Notes: generated from the sequence alone by a model not told the origin. Positions 21,668 to 33,460 are shown, counted from the stretch's first letter. The stretch is DNA of 53,287 nucleotides from Burkholderiales bacterium (GCA_028868855.1 JAGWTR010000002.1:452030-505316); one strand, 5' to 3'. Program-made: numbers and translations.

Positions 21668-22456
21668 ATGGCACGTATTCATTCCACCGCTGTCGTCGAT
21701 CCTCAGGCGCAACTGGGAAGTGACGTCAGCGTCGGCCCCTATACCGTGATTGGCCCGCACGTCCGCATCGATGAAGGCACCACGGTGGGCCCACACTGCG
21801 TGATTGAAGGCCACACCACGATTGGCCGTGACAACCGCATCTATCAGTTCGCCTCGCTGGGTGGTAATCCGCAAGACAAGAAATATGACAATGAGCCGAC
21901 GCAGTTGATCATTGGTGATCGCAATACCATCCGCGAATTCACCACTTTCAATGTTGGCACGACTCAGGACGAGGGGATCACCCGCCTGGGTAACGACAAC
22001 TGGATGATGGCTTATGTGCATCTAGCCCACGATTGCCAGGTGGGTAACCACACCATTTTTGCCAATAATGCGCACCTGGCCGGCCACGTCCATGTGGGGG
22101 ACTGGGCTATCCTGGGTGGCTTTACCTGTGTGCACCAGTTCGTCAAAATTGGCGCACACGCCATGACCAGCATGGCCACTGCGTTGGGGCAGGATCTGCC
22201 GCCGTATGTGATGGCGCAAGGCAATATGGCCGAAGCACGGGGCCTGAACCTTGAGGGTTTGCGTCGGCGTGGTTACAGTGCCGAGCGGCTCAAGGCCGTC
22301 AAGGAAATGCACCGGGCCCTTTATCGACTGGACCTGACGCTGGAGGCGGCCAAGATGCGCATTTCAAGTCTGGTGCACACCTATCCGGAGGCTGCCGCTG
22401 ATGTCGCCTTGATGACGGGTTTCCTGGAGCAGTCCACGCGAGGTATCGTGCGTTAA
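21668..22456 (+). CDS. lpxA: UDP-N-acetylglucosamine O-acyltransferase LpxA
   Basis: LpxA transfers the 3-hydroxyacyl chain from ACP to the 3-OH of UDP-GlcNAc, the first step of lipid A synthesis. The 262-residue product has the hexapeptide-repeat beta-helix from residue 1 ([14 protein letters not shown]), the catalytic His in [14 protein letters not shown], the [13 protein letters not shown] segment, and a C-terminal helical cap (about residues 190-262). Its length matches the family. It starts 13 bases after fabZ. Confidence 0.98.
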   Translation: MARIHSTAVVDPQAQLGSDVSVGPYTVIGPHVRIDEGTTVGPHCVIEGHTTIGRDNRIYQFASLGGNPQDKKYDNEPTQLIIGDRNTIREFTTFNVGTTQDEGITRLGNDNWMMAYVHLAHDCQVGNHTIFANNAHLAGHVHVGDWAILGGFTCVHQFVKIGAHAMTSMATALGQDLPPYVMAQGNMAEARGLNLEGLRRRGYSAERLKAVKEMHRALYRLDLTLEAAKMRISSLVHTYPEAAADVALMTGFLEQSTRGIVR

Positions 22457-22468
22457 GACGCAGGCGCG

Positions 22469-23635
22469 ATGGCTTTGATGGACAACTCTGCACCCCTCGT
22501 GGCGATGGTGGCCGGCGAAACCTCTGGCGATTTGCTGGCCGGGTTGCTGCTGGGTGGCATGAGGTCACGTTGGCCGGGTATGACGGCCGTTGGCATTGGC
22601 GGCCCTCGCATGGCAGCTCAGGGTTTTGAGGCCTGGTGGCCGCACGAAAAGTTGTCAGTTTTTGGCTATCTGGATGCCTTGCGCCACTACCGGGAAATCT
22701 CCGGCATCCGCCAGAAGCTGGGTGACCGGCTCATCCAGGAGCGGCCCGATGTGTTTGTCGGAGTCGATGCGCCCGATTTCAATCTGGGCCTGGAAGCAAG
22801 GCTCAAAGCCCAAGGCATCAAGACGGTCCATTTCGTCAGCCCGTCCATCTGGGCCTGGCGCGGCAAACGTATCAACAAGATCGCTCGGTCGGTCGACCAC
22901 ATGTTGTGCCTGCTCCCGTTTGAGCCGGCCTTGTATGAGGCCAAGAATATTCCGGCCACTTTTGTGGGTCATCCGTTGGCCGATGCCATCCCGATGGAGC
23001 CGCCGCGCGATGCCAGTCGACTTGCACTGGGTCTGTCCCCGGATGCTCCGGTGGTGGCCGTGCTGCCAGGCAGTCGGCGCTCCGAGATTGAACACATCGC
23101 CCCGGCGTTTTTGCAGGCAGTGAGCTTGCTGAGCAGGCAGCGCCCTGATCTGCGTTTTGTGATGCCCGTGGTTCCCAGCCTGCGCTCGATGGTGGAGCCC
23201 CTGGTGGCCCAGCACGCTGCGGATTCTCCATTGACGCTGCTGGATGGCCGATCGCATGAGGCGCTGGCCGCCTGCGATGTGACCTTGATTGCCAGCGGCA
23301 CCGCCACACTGGAAGCGGCCCTGTTCAAGCGCCCGATGGTGATCGCCTATCGAGTGAGCAGCCTGAGCTGGCAACTGATGAAACGCATGGGCTACCTGCC
23401 CTGGGTGGGTCTGCCCAACATCCTGCTGCGGGACTTTGTGGTGCCTGAACGCCTGCAAGATGCCGCCACGCCCGAGCAACTGGCCTCGGACGTGCTGGCC
23501 TGGCTGGATCAGCCTGCCAAAGCCGAACAGGTGCGCCAGCGTTTCATCGAGCTTCATCACACCTTGCGGTGCGACACCGGGCGGTGCGCCAGTGAGGTCA
23601 TCGCCCAAGTCCTTGCGAGCAACCGTCGTGCCTAA
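22469..23635 (+). CDS. lpxB: Lipid-A-disaccharide synthase LpxB
   Basis: LpxB is the GT19 glycosyltransferase that joins UDP-diacylglucosamine and lipid X to make the lipid A disaccharide backbone. The 388-residue product has the N-terminal [13 protein letters not shown] motif, [23 protein letters not shown], and [13 protein letters not shown] at about residues 190-202, all family signatures. The [16 protein letters not shown] sugar-nucleotide site is near residue 275. Its stop overlaps the GTG start of rnhB by 8 bases. Confidence 0.97.
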   Translation: MALMDNSAPLVAMVAGETSGDLLAGLLLGGMRSRWPGMTAVGIGGPRMAAQGFEAWWPHEKLSVFGYLDALRHYREISGIRQKLGDRLIQERPDVFVGVDAPDFNLGLEARLKAQGIKTVHFVSPSIWAWRGKRINKIARSVDHMLCLLPFEPALYEAKNIPATFVGHPLADAIPMEPPRDASRLALGLSPDAPVVAVLPGSRRSEIEHIAPAFLQAVSLLSRQRPDLRFVMPVVPSLRSMVEPLVAQHAADSPLTLLDGRSHEALAACDVTLIASGTATLEAALFKRPMVIAYRVSSLSWQLMKRMGYLPWVGLPNILLRDFVVPERLQDAATPEQLASDVLAWLDQPAKAEQVRQRFIELHHTLRCDTGRCASEVIAQVLASNRRA

Positions 23636-24248
23636 AGAAAAACCGTCAGAACCTCAGCAATTGGGTCTGCAATGGCAAGGCCCCACCTTGATCGCCGGGG
23701 TGGACGAGGCTGGACGCGGGCCATTGGCGGGTCCCGTGGTGGCAGCCGCAGTCATCCTGAGTGATGAGCACCCCATCGCGGGTCTGGCCGACTCGAAGAA
23801 GCTCACGGCTCGTCATCGGGAGCGCCTGTTTGACGAGATCCGCGCCAAGGCCCTTTGCTGTTGCATTGCCGAGGCCAGTGTCGAAGAAATCGACGAACTT
23901 AACATCCTGCACGCCACCATGCTGGCCATGAAGCGGGCGGTCGAAGGACTGCGCCTCAAGGCTGGCCTGGTGCTGGTGGACGGCAATCGCATCCCCATGC
24001 TCAAGGTGCCGGCCGAGGCCATTGTCAAGGGCGATGATAAGGTGCAGGCCATTTCGGCGGCGTCGATATTGGCCAAGGTGCATCGGGACCGCTTATGCAT
24101 CCAGTTGCATGAGGCCCATCCGGAGTATGGATTCGCCAAACACAAGGGCTATCCGACCGCGGAACATCTGGCGGCGTTGCGGGAGCATGGTGCCATCGAC
24201 GCTCACCGACGCAGCTTTGCGCCCGTCCGGGCGGTGCTCGGGCTGTAG
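23628..24248 (+). CDS. rnhB: Ribonuclease HII
   Basis: RNase HII cleaves RNA in RNA-DNA hybrids and starts removal of single ribonucleotides from DNA. The 206-residue product contains the catalytic acidic motif [30 protein letters not shown], and DGNRIPM. The frame is open upstream inside lpxB, but homology starts only near [15 protein letters not shown], so the GTG at 23628 overlapping the lpxB stop is the best start. rnhB after lpxB is a conserved arrangement. Confidence 0.95.
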   Translation: MPKEKPSEPQQLGLQWQGPTLIAGVDEAGRGPLAGPVVAAAVILSDEHPIAGLADSKKLTARHRERLFDEIRAKALCCCIAEASVEEIDELNILHATMLAMKRAVEGLRLKAGLVLVDGNRIPMLKVPAEAIVKGDDKVQAISAASILAKVHRDRLCIQLHEAHPEYGFAKHKGYPTAEHLAALREHGAIDAHRRSFAPVRAVLGL

Positions 24249-24263
24249 TATTTGCGGGTGGCC

Positions 24264-25097
24264 ATGTTCATCGTTCAACACATCATTTCACGCGATAACC
24301 CCCTGGTGCAACGGTTGCGCAAACTGGCGCAAGACTCGGTGGCTTACCGTAAGCTGGGCGAGATTTGGTTGGAGGGCGACCACCTGTGTACAGCTTACCT
24401 AGCGCGCGGGCAAAGTGTGCCCATGGCCGTGATTGCCGATACCGCGTGGCTGGGCGAGCATGGTCTGGCCAATGGGTCGGACAGCGCTGCCGTGGCACTG
24501 TCTGCCTTGGCGCGCCGAGCCCAAAAGGTGGTGGTAATGCCTGAGTTGCTATGGAAGGGCTTTTCCGGTCTGGAATCGCCTGCGCGTCTGGGCTTCCTGG
24601 TGCCTACGGCTGCAGGCGCCGCAGAGGTTGCCGGTGGATTGCGCTCTGGCGTGGCGACCGTGGTGCTGGACCGCGTCCAGGATGCCGGCAATGTAGGCAG
24701 CATCCTGCGCAGTGCGTCGGCCCTGGGCGTGGTTCAGGTCGTCGCCATGAAGGGGACAGCGGCCTTGTGGGCGCCCAAGGTGCTGCGCGCCGGAATGGGG
24801 GCGCACTTTGCATTGCACTTGGTGGAGCAGGTCCTGCCTGAACAGTTGGCTCAGTTGCAGGTGCCCATGGTGGCCACCAGCTCGCACGCGGACCACGAAT
24901 TGCCGCGCGCACCGTTGCCAGATCCGTGTGCCTGGGTGCTGGGGCACGAAGGGCAGGGGGTGGGGCCTGAGGTGATGGCGCAGTGTCTGCAGACCGTCTC
25001 CATTCCCCAGCCAGGGGGCGAGGAATCGCTCAATGTCGCCGCCGCCGCCGCCGTCTGTCTTTATGAATCCTTACGCCGCCGTATTGGCGTCGTGTGA
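24264..25097 (+). CDS. TrmH/SpoU-family RNA 2'-O-methyltransferase
   Basis: This 277-residue SPOUT enzyme transfers a methyl group from SAM to a ribose 2'-OH of rRNA or tRNA. It has an N-terminal substrate-binding domain (HIISRDNPLVQRLRKLAQD) and the three SpoU motifs: VVLDRVQDAGNVGSILRSA, CAWVLGHEGQGV, and SIPQPGGEESLNVAAAAAV. These make the trefoil knot. The exact target cannot be assigned; it resembles the RlmB/TsnR side of the family. The ATG at 24264 is preferred; GTG 24258 and TTG 24252 are also in frame. It is the last gene of the long cluster. Confidence 0.88.
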   Translation: MFIVQHIISRDNPLVQRLRKLAQDSVAYRKLGEIWLEGDHLCTAYLARGQSVPMAVIADTAWLGEHGLANGSDSAAVALSALARRAQKVVVMPELLWKGFSGLESPARLGFLVPTAAGAAEVAGGLRSGVATVVLDRVQDAGNVGSILRSASALGVVQVVAMKGTAALWAPKVLRAGMGAHFALHLVEQVLPEQLAQLQVPMVATSSHADHELPRAPLPDPCAWVLGHEGQGVGPEVMAQCLQTVSIPQPGGEESLNVAAAAAVCLYESLRRRIGVV

Positions 25098-25212
25098 GGG
25101 GAAAATACCTCTATCACGTTGCCGTCGGCATGGTTTTAAGGTCTGGTAACAAGGTGGAACTAGAATGGACCATCAACCTCTCATTGAGGATGGATTTCTT
25201 GGAGACGAACGC

Positions 25213-25911
25213 ATGGATCAATCATTGAAACCCTTGGATGTTGTTTATGGCAGTGCGGTGGGTATTGAGCGGCAACGTGTGGTGTTGCGCAATACCTATG
25301 CGTTATTGGCGCTGTCCATGGTTCCCACGGTTCTGGGTGCGTGGTTGGGTGTGGCCTTTAACTTTAGTTTTTTGGCGGGTAATCCTGCGATTGGTTTTGT
25401 GGCCTTCATGGCCATTGCTTTTGCTTTCTTTTTCGGGATCGAGAAGTTCAAGAATTCCGGAGTAGGCGTCATGCTGCTGCTGGGTTTCACCTTCTTCATG
25501 GGCTTGATGCTGTCGCGCCTGATCGGGGCAGTGCTGGGTTTTTCCAACGGGGTTCAGTTGATCTCGCTGGCTTTTGGGGGCACGGGCCTGGTGTTCGTGG
25601 GCATGGCCACCTTGGCCAGCACCATGAAGCGTGACGTGTCCACCATGGGCAAGTGGCTGATGATGGGTGTTGTGGTGCTGCTCGTGGCCGGTTTCGCCAA
25701 CATCTGGCTGCAACTGCCGGCCTTGATGTTGACGGTTTCCGTGCTGGCGGTGCTTATTTTCTCGGCCTTTATCCTGTATGACCTCAAGCGGGTCATTGAT
25801 GGTGGTGAAACCAACTACATCACCGCCACTTTGGCCATTTACCTGGATGTCTACAACGTGTTTCAGTCGCTGTTGAGCATTCTGGGGGTAGTTGGCGGTG
25901 AGCGGGATTGA
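25213..25911 (+). CDS. Bax inhibitor-1/YccA family membrane protein
   Basis: This 232-residue protein has seven hydrophobic helices, preceded by a soluble N-terminus with ERQRVVLRNTYALLALSMVPTVLG split over about residues 19-42, the start of the BI-1/YccA family. The family includes E. coli YccA, an inhibitor and slow substrate of FtsH, and proton or calcium leak proteins. FtsH regulation is plausible given hflKC in this window, but it is not shown. The ATG at 25213 has GGAG 8 bases upstream; an ATG at 25165 (16 extra residues) also has GGTGG upstream. It converges on dnaB. Confidence 0.88.
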   Translation: MDQSLKPLDVVYGSAVGIERQRVVLRNTYALLALSMVPTVLGAWLGVAFNFSFLAGNPAIGFVAFMAIAFAFFFGIEKFKNSGVGVMLLLGFTFFMGLMLSRLIGAVLGFSNGVQLISLAFGGTGLVFVGMATLASTMKRDVSTMGKWLMMGVVVLLVAGFANIWLQLPALMLTVSVLAVLIFSAFILYDLKRVIDGGETNYITATLAIYLDVYNVFQSLLSILGVVGGERD

Positions 25912-25942
25912 TCATTTCGGCGGGTGCGTTCTCACGGGGGCA

Positions 25943-27373
25943 TCAGTATTCGCTGCCAGTGCTGTAGCTTCCGGGGGCCAGATTCTCAAAGCGGGTGTTT
26001 GATTTCACGAAGGCCAGCTTGACGGTCCCCACCGGGCCGTTACGCTGTTTGCCAATGATGATCTCGGCCACGCCCGGCTCTTTGGATTCCTTGTTGTAGT
26101 ACTCGTCTCGGTAGATGAACATGATGACGTCGGCGTCCTGCTCAATGGCACCCGATTCGCGGAGGTCACTCATCATGGGGCGCTTGTCAGGGCGGGTTTC
26201 AACGCTTCGGTTCAACTGAGACAAGGCGATCACCGGGCATTGCAACTCCTTGGCCAAGGCTTTGAGGCCCCGCGAGATTTCGCCGATCACGGTGGCGCGA
26301 TTTTCCTCATTACCACCCGAGCCGCTCATTAGTTGCAGGTAGTCGACGATGATCAAACCCAGGGTGCCACCGAACTGGCGTGCCAGGCGGCGGGCTCGCG
26401 AGCGTAACTCGCTGGGGGTCAGCGCGGCGGTTTCATCGATGAATACATTGGCCGAGCGAAGCTTGTCCACTGTCTCGCTCAGACGTCCCCACTCATCATC
26501 GGACAGGCGCCCCGTGCGCAGATTCTGTTGGTTAATACGGCCAATCGATCCAACCATCCGCAAGGCCAACTGCGAGGCACCCATTTCCATGGAGAACACA
26601 GCCACGGGCAGACCTTCGTTGACGGCCACGTTTTCGCCGATGTTCAGCGCGAAAGCTGTTTTACCCATGGAAGGTCGCGCGGCCAGCACGATCAAGTCGC
26701 CTTTTTGCAGCCCAGCCGTCATGCTGTCCATCTCAAAATAGCCTGTGCGCACCCCGGTCACGTCTTCGGCGCCGTTGTCGGCCAGCTCTTGAACGCGGTC
26801 CAGCAGGTCCACCACCAACGAATCCATGGCGTGGAAGCCTTGTTTGTTGCGACTTCCTTCTTCGCCAATTTTCAGGATTTTGCCTTCGGCTTCATCCAAG
26901 ATGGTGGATACCGCCCGGCCTTGCGGGCTGAACGCCGCGCTGGCGATTTCATCGCTGGCCGTGACCAGTTTGCGCAGCACGCCACGCTCGCGCACGATTT
27001 CGGCGTAGCGGCGCATATTGGCTGCGCTGGGCACGCTTTGCGCCAGCGCATTGAGGTAAGCGATACCACCCACGTCCGCTGCCTTGCCATGTGACTGAAG
27101 GTGTTCGAACACCGTGATCACGTCGGCCGGTTTAGAGGCGTTGATGATCTGGTGGATGGCCGTGAAGATCAGTTGGTGCTCGTGCCGATAAAAATCGCTG
27201 TCAGACAGCAAGTCAGCGGCGCGATCCCAGGCGCTATTGTCCAGCAGCAGACCACCCAGCACGCTTTGCTCGGCTTCAATGGAGTGTGGGGGCACCCGCA
27301 GGCGCGCGACTTCGTCGGAACTCAGCGACGAGGAGCCTGTGCTGGAGAATGGAGTTGGGAATACTGCGGACAT
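25943..27373 (-). CDS. dnaB: Replicative DNA helicase DnaB
   Basis: DnaB is the hexameric 5'-3' replicative helicase. The 476-residue product has the N-terminal domain starting VPPHSIEAEQSVLGGLLLD, a linker, and the RecA-like C-domain. The C-domain carries Walker A (ARPSMGKTAFALN), Walker B (LGLIIVDYLQLM), and the ALSQLNRSVETR and SGAIEQDADVIMF motifs. I start it at the ATG at 27373 (MSAVFPTPFSS) because the upstream open frame to 27472 is not DnaB-like. It follows rplI, as in other Burkholderiales, after a hairpin. Confidence 0.97.
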   Translation of the reverse strand: MSAVFPTPFSSTGSSSLSSDEVARLRVPPHSIEAEQSVLGGLLLDNSAWDRAADLLSDSDFYRHEHQLIFTAIHQIINASKPADVITVFEHLQSHGKAADVGGIAYLNALAQSVPSAANMRRYAEIVRERGVLRKLVTASDEIASAAFSPQGRAVSTILDEAEGKILKIGEEGSRNKQGFHAMDSLVVDLLDRVQELADNGAEDVTGVRTGYFEMDSMTAGLQKGDLIVLAARPSMGKTAFALNIGENVAVNEGLPVAVFSMEMGASQLALRMVGSIGRINQQNLRTGRLSDDEWGRLSETVDKLRSANVFIDETAALTPSELRSRARRLARQFGGTLGLIIVDYLQLMSGSGGNEENRATVIGEISRGLKALAKELQCPVIALSQLNRSVETRPDKRPMMSDLRESGAIEQDADVIMFIYRDEYYNKESKEPGVAEIIIGKQRNGPVGTVKLAFVKSNTRFENLAPGSYSTGSEY

Positions 27374-27512
27374 GGAGGGATGATAGAGCGCAGGGCCACG
27401 GGCCCTGTGGACAAGTCTGTGGGGATCCGGGGGAAATGCTGGGGATCTGCGTGGATAAGTTCGCCAGGTCATCCCTGCGCATTCGCACGGCCAATTTGAC
27501 GGGCTGGAAACG

Positions 27513-27539
27513 ACAAAGCCGGCATGATGCCGGCTTTGT
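27513..27539 (-). terminator. Hairpin between rplI and dnaB
   Basis: A 13-bp perfect inverted repeat, ACAAAGCCGGCAT / ATGCCGGCTTTGT, lies 25 bases after the rplI stop. The minus-strand tail (TTTGTCGTTT) is only moderately U-rich, so it may be a leaky terminator that uncouples dnaB from the ribosomal protein genes. Confidence 0.7.
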
Positions 27540-27564
27540 TGAACAGGGCGCGAGCGCTCTGAGC

Positions 27565-28017
27565 TTAGACGTGCTCGCCGACCACGGCGACGGTCACATC
27601 CACGACCACATCGGCGTGCAGAGCCACCGACACGGCGTGTTCGCCAACGATCTTCAGGGGACCGTTGGGCATCCGCACTTGCTGCTTAGCCACGTCGTAG
27701 CCAGCTTTCTTCAGCGCGTCGGCGACGTCACCATTGGTGACCGAACCGAACAGGCGACCGTCAACGCCAGCCTTTTGGCTCACGGAAACGGTCTTGCCGG
27801 TCAGGCGCTCGCCCAGGGCTTGGGCGGCACCCAGCTTCTCGGCTTGCGCTTTTTCGATCTCGGCGCGGCGAGTTTCGAATTCCTGGATGGCGTTGGCGGT
27901 GGCACGGCGAGCGCGGCCGGTGGGGATCAGGAAGTTACGGGCGTAACCGTCTTTGACCCGGACCACTTCACCCAGATTACCCAGGTTGACGATTTTTTCG
28001 AGGAGGATGATTTGCAT
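27565..28017 (-). CDS. rplI: 50S ribosomal protein bL9
   Basis: L9 is a 50S protein with two domains joined by a long helix. The 150-residue product starts [19 protein letters not shown] followed by [16 protein letters not shown], the N-terminal rRNA-binding signature. The charged connecting helix runs from about residue 40 to 75, and a C-terminal domain completes the normal length. It is the last ribosomal protein gene of the rpsF-priB-rpsR-rplI operon. Confidence 0.98.
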   Translation of the reverse strand: MQIILLEKIVNLGNLGEVVRVKDGYARNFLIPTGRARRATANAIQEFETRRAEIEKAQAEKLGAAQALGERLTGKTVSVSQKAGVDGRLFGSVTNGDVADALKKAGYDVAKQQVRMPNGPLKIVGEHAVSVALHADVVVDVTVAVVGEHV

Positions 28018-28029
28018 GTCGAAAACTCC

Positions 28030-28323
28030 TTAGACCTTGTGCTGATCGCTGTAGGGCAGCATGGCCAGGAAACGAGCGCGCTTGATGGCGGTCGTCAATT
28101 GGCGCTGATAAATCGCTCGGGTGCCAGTCAGGCGAGCCGGGATGATTTTGCCGTTTTCGGCGATGAAATCGCGCAAGGTGTCGATGTCCTTGTAGTCGAT
28201 CTGTTCAACACCAGTGACGGTGAAGCGGCAGAAGCGCTTGCGACGGAACAGCAGCGACTGAGTGTTGCGCTTGCCTTTGCGATCTTTGGAGAACTTGCCG
28301 TTCTTGGAACGTGGAGCAGCCAT
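28030..28323 (-). CDS. rpsR: 30S ribosomal protein bS18
   Basis: S18 binds S6 and the central domain of 16S rRNA. The 97-residue product has a basic N-terminal extension ([18 protein letters not shown]) and the S18 core with [32 protein letters not shown] and [13 protein letters not shown]. It is 12 bases upstream of rplI and 17 bases downstream of priB. Confidence 0.98.
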   Translation of the reverse strand: MAAPRSKNGKFSKDRKGKRNTQSLLFRRKRFCRFTVTGVEQIDYKDIDTLRDFIAENGKIIPARLTGTRAIYQRQLTTAIKRARFLAMLPYSDQHKV

Positions 28324-28340
28324 TTTGACCTCTAAATTTT

Positions 28341-28631
28341 CTAAACAGATTCGTTGAGTTCGGTGATGTGCAGCAGCACGCCACGTCCGTTGCGAGGAGC
28401 CCCCAGGAAGCCAGCGAGGCCAAAAGGCACGCCGATTTCTTGTCGGACCAATTGCTGGGCAATCGTTCCAATGGCCACCGCTTTGATGTCCAGCGTCACC
28501 TTGCGGGCTTGCTGGGCTTCGACCACGTCCGATTCGTGTTTCAGAATCAGATCGAGGGCGGGGAGGCCGGCTGGGGTGTATCTCAGCGCTTTGCGTTCAA
28601 TGATCTGGGCTGTCAGCAGCACACGGTTCAT
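28341..28631 (-). CDS. priB: Primosomal replication protein N (PriB)
   Basis: PriB is a dimeric OB-fold single-strand DNA-binding protein that works with PriA to restart stalled forks. The 96-residue product has the SSB-like start [22 protein letters not shown] and ends with the [12 protein letters not shown] strand. Its place between rpsF and rpsR is the classic priB position. I use the ATG at 28631; a GTG two codons earlier gives an almost identical protein. Confidence 0.94.
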   Translation of the reverse strand: MNRVLLTAQIIERKALRYTPAGLPALDLILKHESDVVEAQQARKVTLDIKAVAIGTIAQQLVRQEIGVPFGLAGFLGAPRNGRGVLLHITELNESV

Positions 28632-28671
28632 GAACACTGGGACGCAACGCCTGAACGCCTTGCGGCATCAA

Positions 28672-29040
28672 TCAGGCTGCAGCTTGCTCTTGGTGACTGG
28701 CCTTGCGGGCTTCGTCACGCTCAACTTGCTTCATCATGATGGAAGGGCCGGTGGGCGCCTTGTCGTTCACCACGGTGAGGTGGCGCAAAACGGCATCATT
28801 GAATTTGAAGCCGGTCTCGAGTTCGACCAAGGTTTCCTTGGTGGTCTCGATGTTCAGGCACAGGTAGTGCGCCTTGGCCAGCTTGATGATCTGGTACGCC
28901 AGTTGACGGCGGCCCCAGTCTTCAACACGGTGCACTTGGCCTCCGGTCGAGGTGATCAGGGTCTTGTAGCGCTCCAGCATGGCTGGAACTTGTTCGCTTT
29001 GATCCGGGTGGATCAACAGCACGATTTCATAGTGACGCAT
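28672..29040 (-). CDS. rpsF: 30S ribosomal protein bS6
   Basis: S6 is a central-domain 30S protein that binds as a heterodimer with S18. The 122-residue product starts [21 protein letters not shown] and has the core [33 protein letters not shown] and [16 protein letters not shown] lies 6 bases before the ATG. It heads the rpsF-priB-rpsR-rplI operon behind a leader with three hairpins (see 29060-29170). Confidence 0.98.
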   Translation of the reverse strand: MRHYEIVLLIHPDQSEQVPAMLERYKTLITSTGGQVHRVEDWGRRQLAYQIIKLAKAHYLCLNIETTKETLVELETGFKFNDAVLRHLTVVNDKAPTGPSIMMKQVERDEARKASHQEQAAA

Positions 29041-29059
29041 AAATGCTCCTTATGGATTC

Positions 29060-29170
29060 CTGCCCTGTGTCAATCAGTCAATCAACAGGGCAGATGGAAG
29101 CCGTCGCGAAGCGTCAAACCCGACGACGGCAAGGGATTCGTCCACCAGCTTATAAAGGTCGGTGGACGAA
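29060..29170 (-). promoter_or_regulatory. rpsF leader with three consecutive perfect hairpins
   Basis: In transcription order the leader contains three hairpins. TTCGTCCACC/GGTGGACGAA spans 29137-29170 (10 bp). GCCGTCG/CGACGGC spans 29100-29130 (7 bp), with GGG in its loop. CTGCCCTGT/ACAGGGCAG spans 29060-29093 (9 bp), and its loop holds the direct repeat TGATTGAC-TGATTGAC. The last hairpin ends just before the AAGGAG of rpsF. Leaders of rpsF in many bacteria bind the S6:S18 complex for feedback; assigning that role to one of these hairpins is inference. Confidence 0.6.
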
Positions 29171-29179
29171 AAGCCTGCG

Positions 29180-29185
29180 ATTATA
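29180..29185 (-). promoter_or_regulatory. -10 element of the rpsF operon promoter
   Basis: On the minus strand this reads TATAAT, just after the ppsA stop and 140 bases before rpsF. TTGGCA at 29205-29210, inside the ppsA 3' end, could be the -35 with a long 19-base spacer. Confidence 0.5.
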
Positions 29186-31591
<2,406 letters not shown>

Positions 31592-31717
31592 AGACAAGCT
31601 CCAAGATAAAAAAATCGTGGGTGCTGAGGCAACTCAAGGCCCTGGTGATGCGTCGCCGATGGTCTGGCGGCCGCGCCGTTTATGGTTTATGGGAGCCAAA
31701 TTGCTTGTCAGCACAAG

Positions 31718-31746
31718 TTGGACTGATTGTAGGGGGAGCCTATGAT
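31718..31746 (+). promoter_or_regulatory. Sigma-70-type promoter of ppsR
   Basis: TTGGAC at 31718-31723 and TATGAT at 31741-31746 are separated by exactly 17 bases. The expected start point near 31753 leaves a leader of about 70 bases before the ppsR ATG. The rest of the ppsA-ppsR gap (31592-31717) shows no clear element. Confidence 0.7.
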
Positions 31747-31823
31747 CCTGGCTTGTTCAAGCTCTTTTCCCGAGTCCCTGAACCGGGTGTCTTTGCACAT
31801 CGCGGAACGGGCGGGTCCGAAAC

Positions 31824-32642
31824 ATGTCCGATCGCAGCGTTTTTTTTGTGTCCGATGGCACCGGCATCACCGCCGAAACCTTGGGTAATTCCATCATGGC
31901 GCAATTTGCCGTCAAGTTGCGACACGTGCGTCGCCCGTTCATCGACACAGTGGACAAGGCTTATCAGGTGGTGCGCGAGATCAATGCCGCAGGGGAGCGT
32001 GAAGGTAAGCGCCCGGTCATCTTCACGACCTTTGCCAATGATGAGGTGCTGGACATCATCAAGAGTTGTCATGGCAAGGTGTTTGACATGATCAAGACTT
32101 TCGTCGAGCCGCTGGAAGAAGAGTTTGAAATGAAATCCAACCATCGGGTGGGACGATTCTCCGATGCCAGCCAGGACCGCGAGTACAACGATCGCATCGA
32201 GGCGATCAACTTTGCGCTGGAGCATGACGATGGTCAGTCGTCGCGCAGCCTGGAGATGTCGGACGTGGTGTTGGTGGGGGTGAGCCGCAGTGGCAAGACG
32301 CCGACCTCGCTCTATCTGGCCATGCAGCATGGCGTCAAGGCGGCCAATGTGCCTTTGATTCCCGAGGACTTTGACCGGGGCTTTTTGCCTTCCATGATCA
32401 AGGCGCACAAGAAGAAATGCTTTGGACTGACCATCGATCCGGTGCGCCTTTCGCAGATTCGCAATGAGCGTCGACCGGGCAGCAAATACGCCAATCTGGA
32501 AAACTGTCGGCTTGAAGTCGCTCAGGCTGAATCCATGATGCGGCGCGAGGGCATTGCCTGGCTTTCATCCACCCACAAGTCGATTGAAGAGATCGCCACC
32601 ACCATCCTGAGAGACATCCGGCCTGACCGGTTGATTTACTGA
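31824..32642 (+). CDS. ppsR: PEP synthase regulatory kinase/pyrophosphorylase
   Basis: PpsR (DUF299 family) inactivates PEP synthase by ADP-dependent phosphorylation and reactivates it by phosphate-dependent dephosphorylation. The 272-residue product starts RSVFFVSDGTGITAETLG, the DUF299 N-terminal signature, and has the P-loop-like GVSRSGKTPTSLYLA at about residues 151-165. It ends with TIDPVRLSQIRNERRPGS and a C-terminal STHKSIEEIA motif. It is divergent from ppsA, its substrate. Its TGA shares a base with the next ATG. Confidence 0.95.
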   Translation: MSDRSVFFVSDGTGITAETLGNSIMAQFAVKLRHVRRPFIDTVDKAYQVVREINAAGEREGKRPVIFTTFANDEVLDIIKSCHGKVFDMIKTFVEPLEEEFEMKSNHRVGRFSDASQDREYNDRIEAINFALEHDDGQSSRSLEMSDVVLVGVSRSGKTPTSLYLAMQHGVKAANVPLIPEDFDRGFLPSMIKAHKKKCFGLTIDPVRLSQIRNERRPGSKYANLENCRLEVAQAESMMRREGIAWLSSTHKSIEEIATTILRDIRPDRLIY

Positions 32643-33454
32643 TGCCTGAATTCGAAGACTCTCGCCCGTTCATCGAGGCGAACGACTTGAAGCCCGCGCT
32701 CCACACCGACGACGACTCTTTGACCATGCTATTTGACATGTCGGTGATCCAGAGCCGCATGCGCCTGGATGACCCCATTGAGCTGGACCTGCAGTACACA
32801 CGGGCGATGATGGGTTTCGTGATGCTGAACCCGGCGCCCACCTCGATCCTGGTGATCGGGCTGGGCGGGGGCTCTTTGCCCAAGTATTGCCACGCGCACT
32901 TCACGCAGGCCGACATCACGGTGGTCGAGATCAATCCCCATGTGATCGAGATGCGCGATGCCTTCAAGGTGCCACCCGATGGCGAGCGCTTTCGCGTGGT
33001 GTGCGGCGATGGCGCGGCCTTCGTGACAACGGCCAAGGCCGCATCCTACGACGTGATCATGGTCGATGGCTTCAGCTACGACGGCCAGCCCGAGGACTTG
33101 TGCTCGCTGGCGTTTTACAAGGCGTGCCGAAAGGCCTTGAGCGAGTCAGGCATCCTGGCGGTGAATCTGCTGGACAAGGAGCCTGAATGCAGCCGCCTGA
33201 TCGGGCGCGTCTGGCAGGTCTTTGGCGAGGCCGTGATGGCGCTGGACATCGAGTGCGGAGGCAACCGCATCGTCATGGCTAGCACGGTGGACATGTTCCG
33301 CCAATGCGCGGCCAGTTTTGGCAGGCGCTGGGCCGAGCTGTCGGTGGCGCACAAGGAGACGCTGCGCTTCACGACGGCGTCGATCGAGTACGAGCTGGAG
33401 CCGTGGCGGCCAACCAAGCCCAAGGTGTCCAGGCCGCCCAAGCGAAGAGGCTGA
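32642..33454 (+). CDS. Spermidine-synthase-like methyltransferase-fold protein
   Basis: This 270-residue protein has a Rossmann fold of the polyamine synthase family. It shows SILVIGLGGGSLPKYCHAH as the nucleotide-binding glycine loop (about residues 69-87), VVEINPHVIEMRDAF with the acidic residue that binds the cofactor ribose, DGAAFV, and DVIMVDGFSYDGQP in place of the usual catalytic D-x-x-D/P region. It lacks the clear N-terminal strand domain motifs of true SpeE, so aminopropyltransferase activity is uncertain. Its ATG overlaps the ppsR TGA by one base, so it is translationally coupled to ppsR. Confidence 0.75.
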   Translation: MPEFEDSRPFIEANDLKPALHTDDDSLTMLFDMSVIQSRMRLDDPIELDLQYTRAMMGFVMLNPAPTSILVIGLGGGSLPKYCHAHFTQADITVVEINPHVIEMRDAFKVPPDGERFRVVCGDGAAFVTTAKAASYDVIMVDGFSYDGQPEDLCSLAFYKACRKALSESGILAVNLLDKEPECSRLIGRVWQVFGEAVMALDIECGGNRIVMASTVDMFRQCAASFGRRWAELSVAHKETLRFTTASIEYELEPWRPTKPKVSRPPKRRG

Positions 33455-33460
33455 CAGGCG

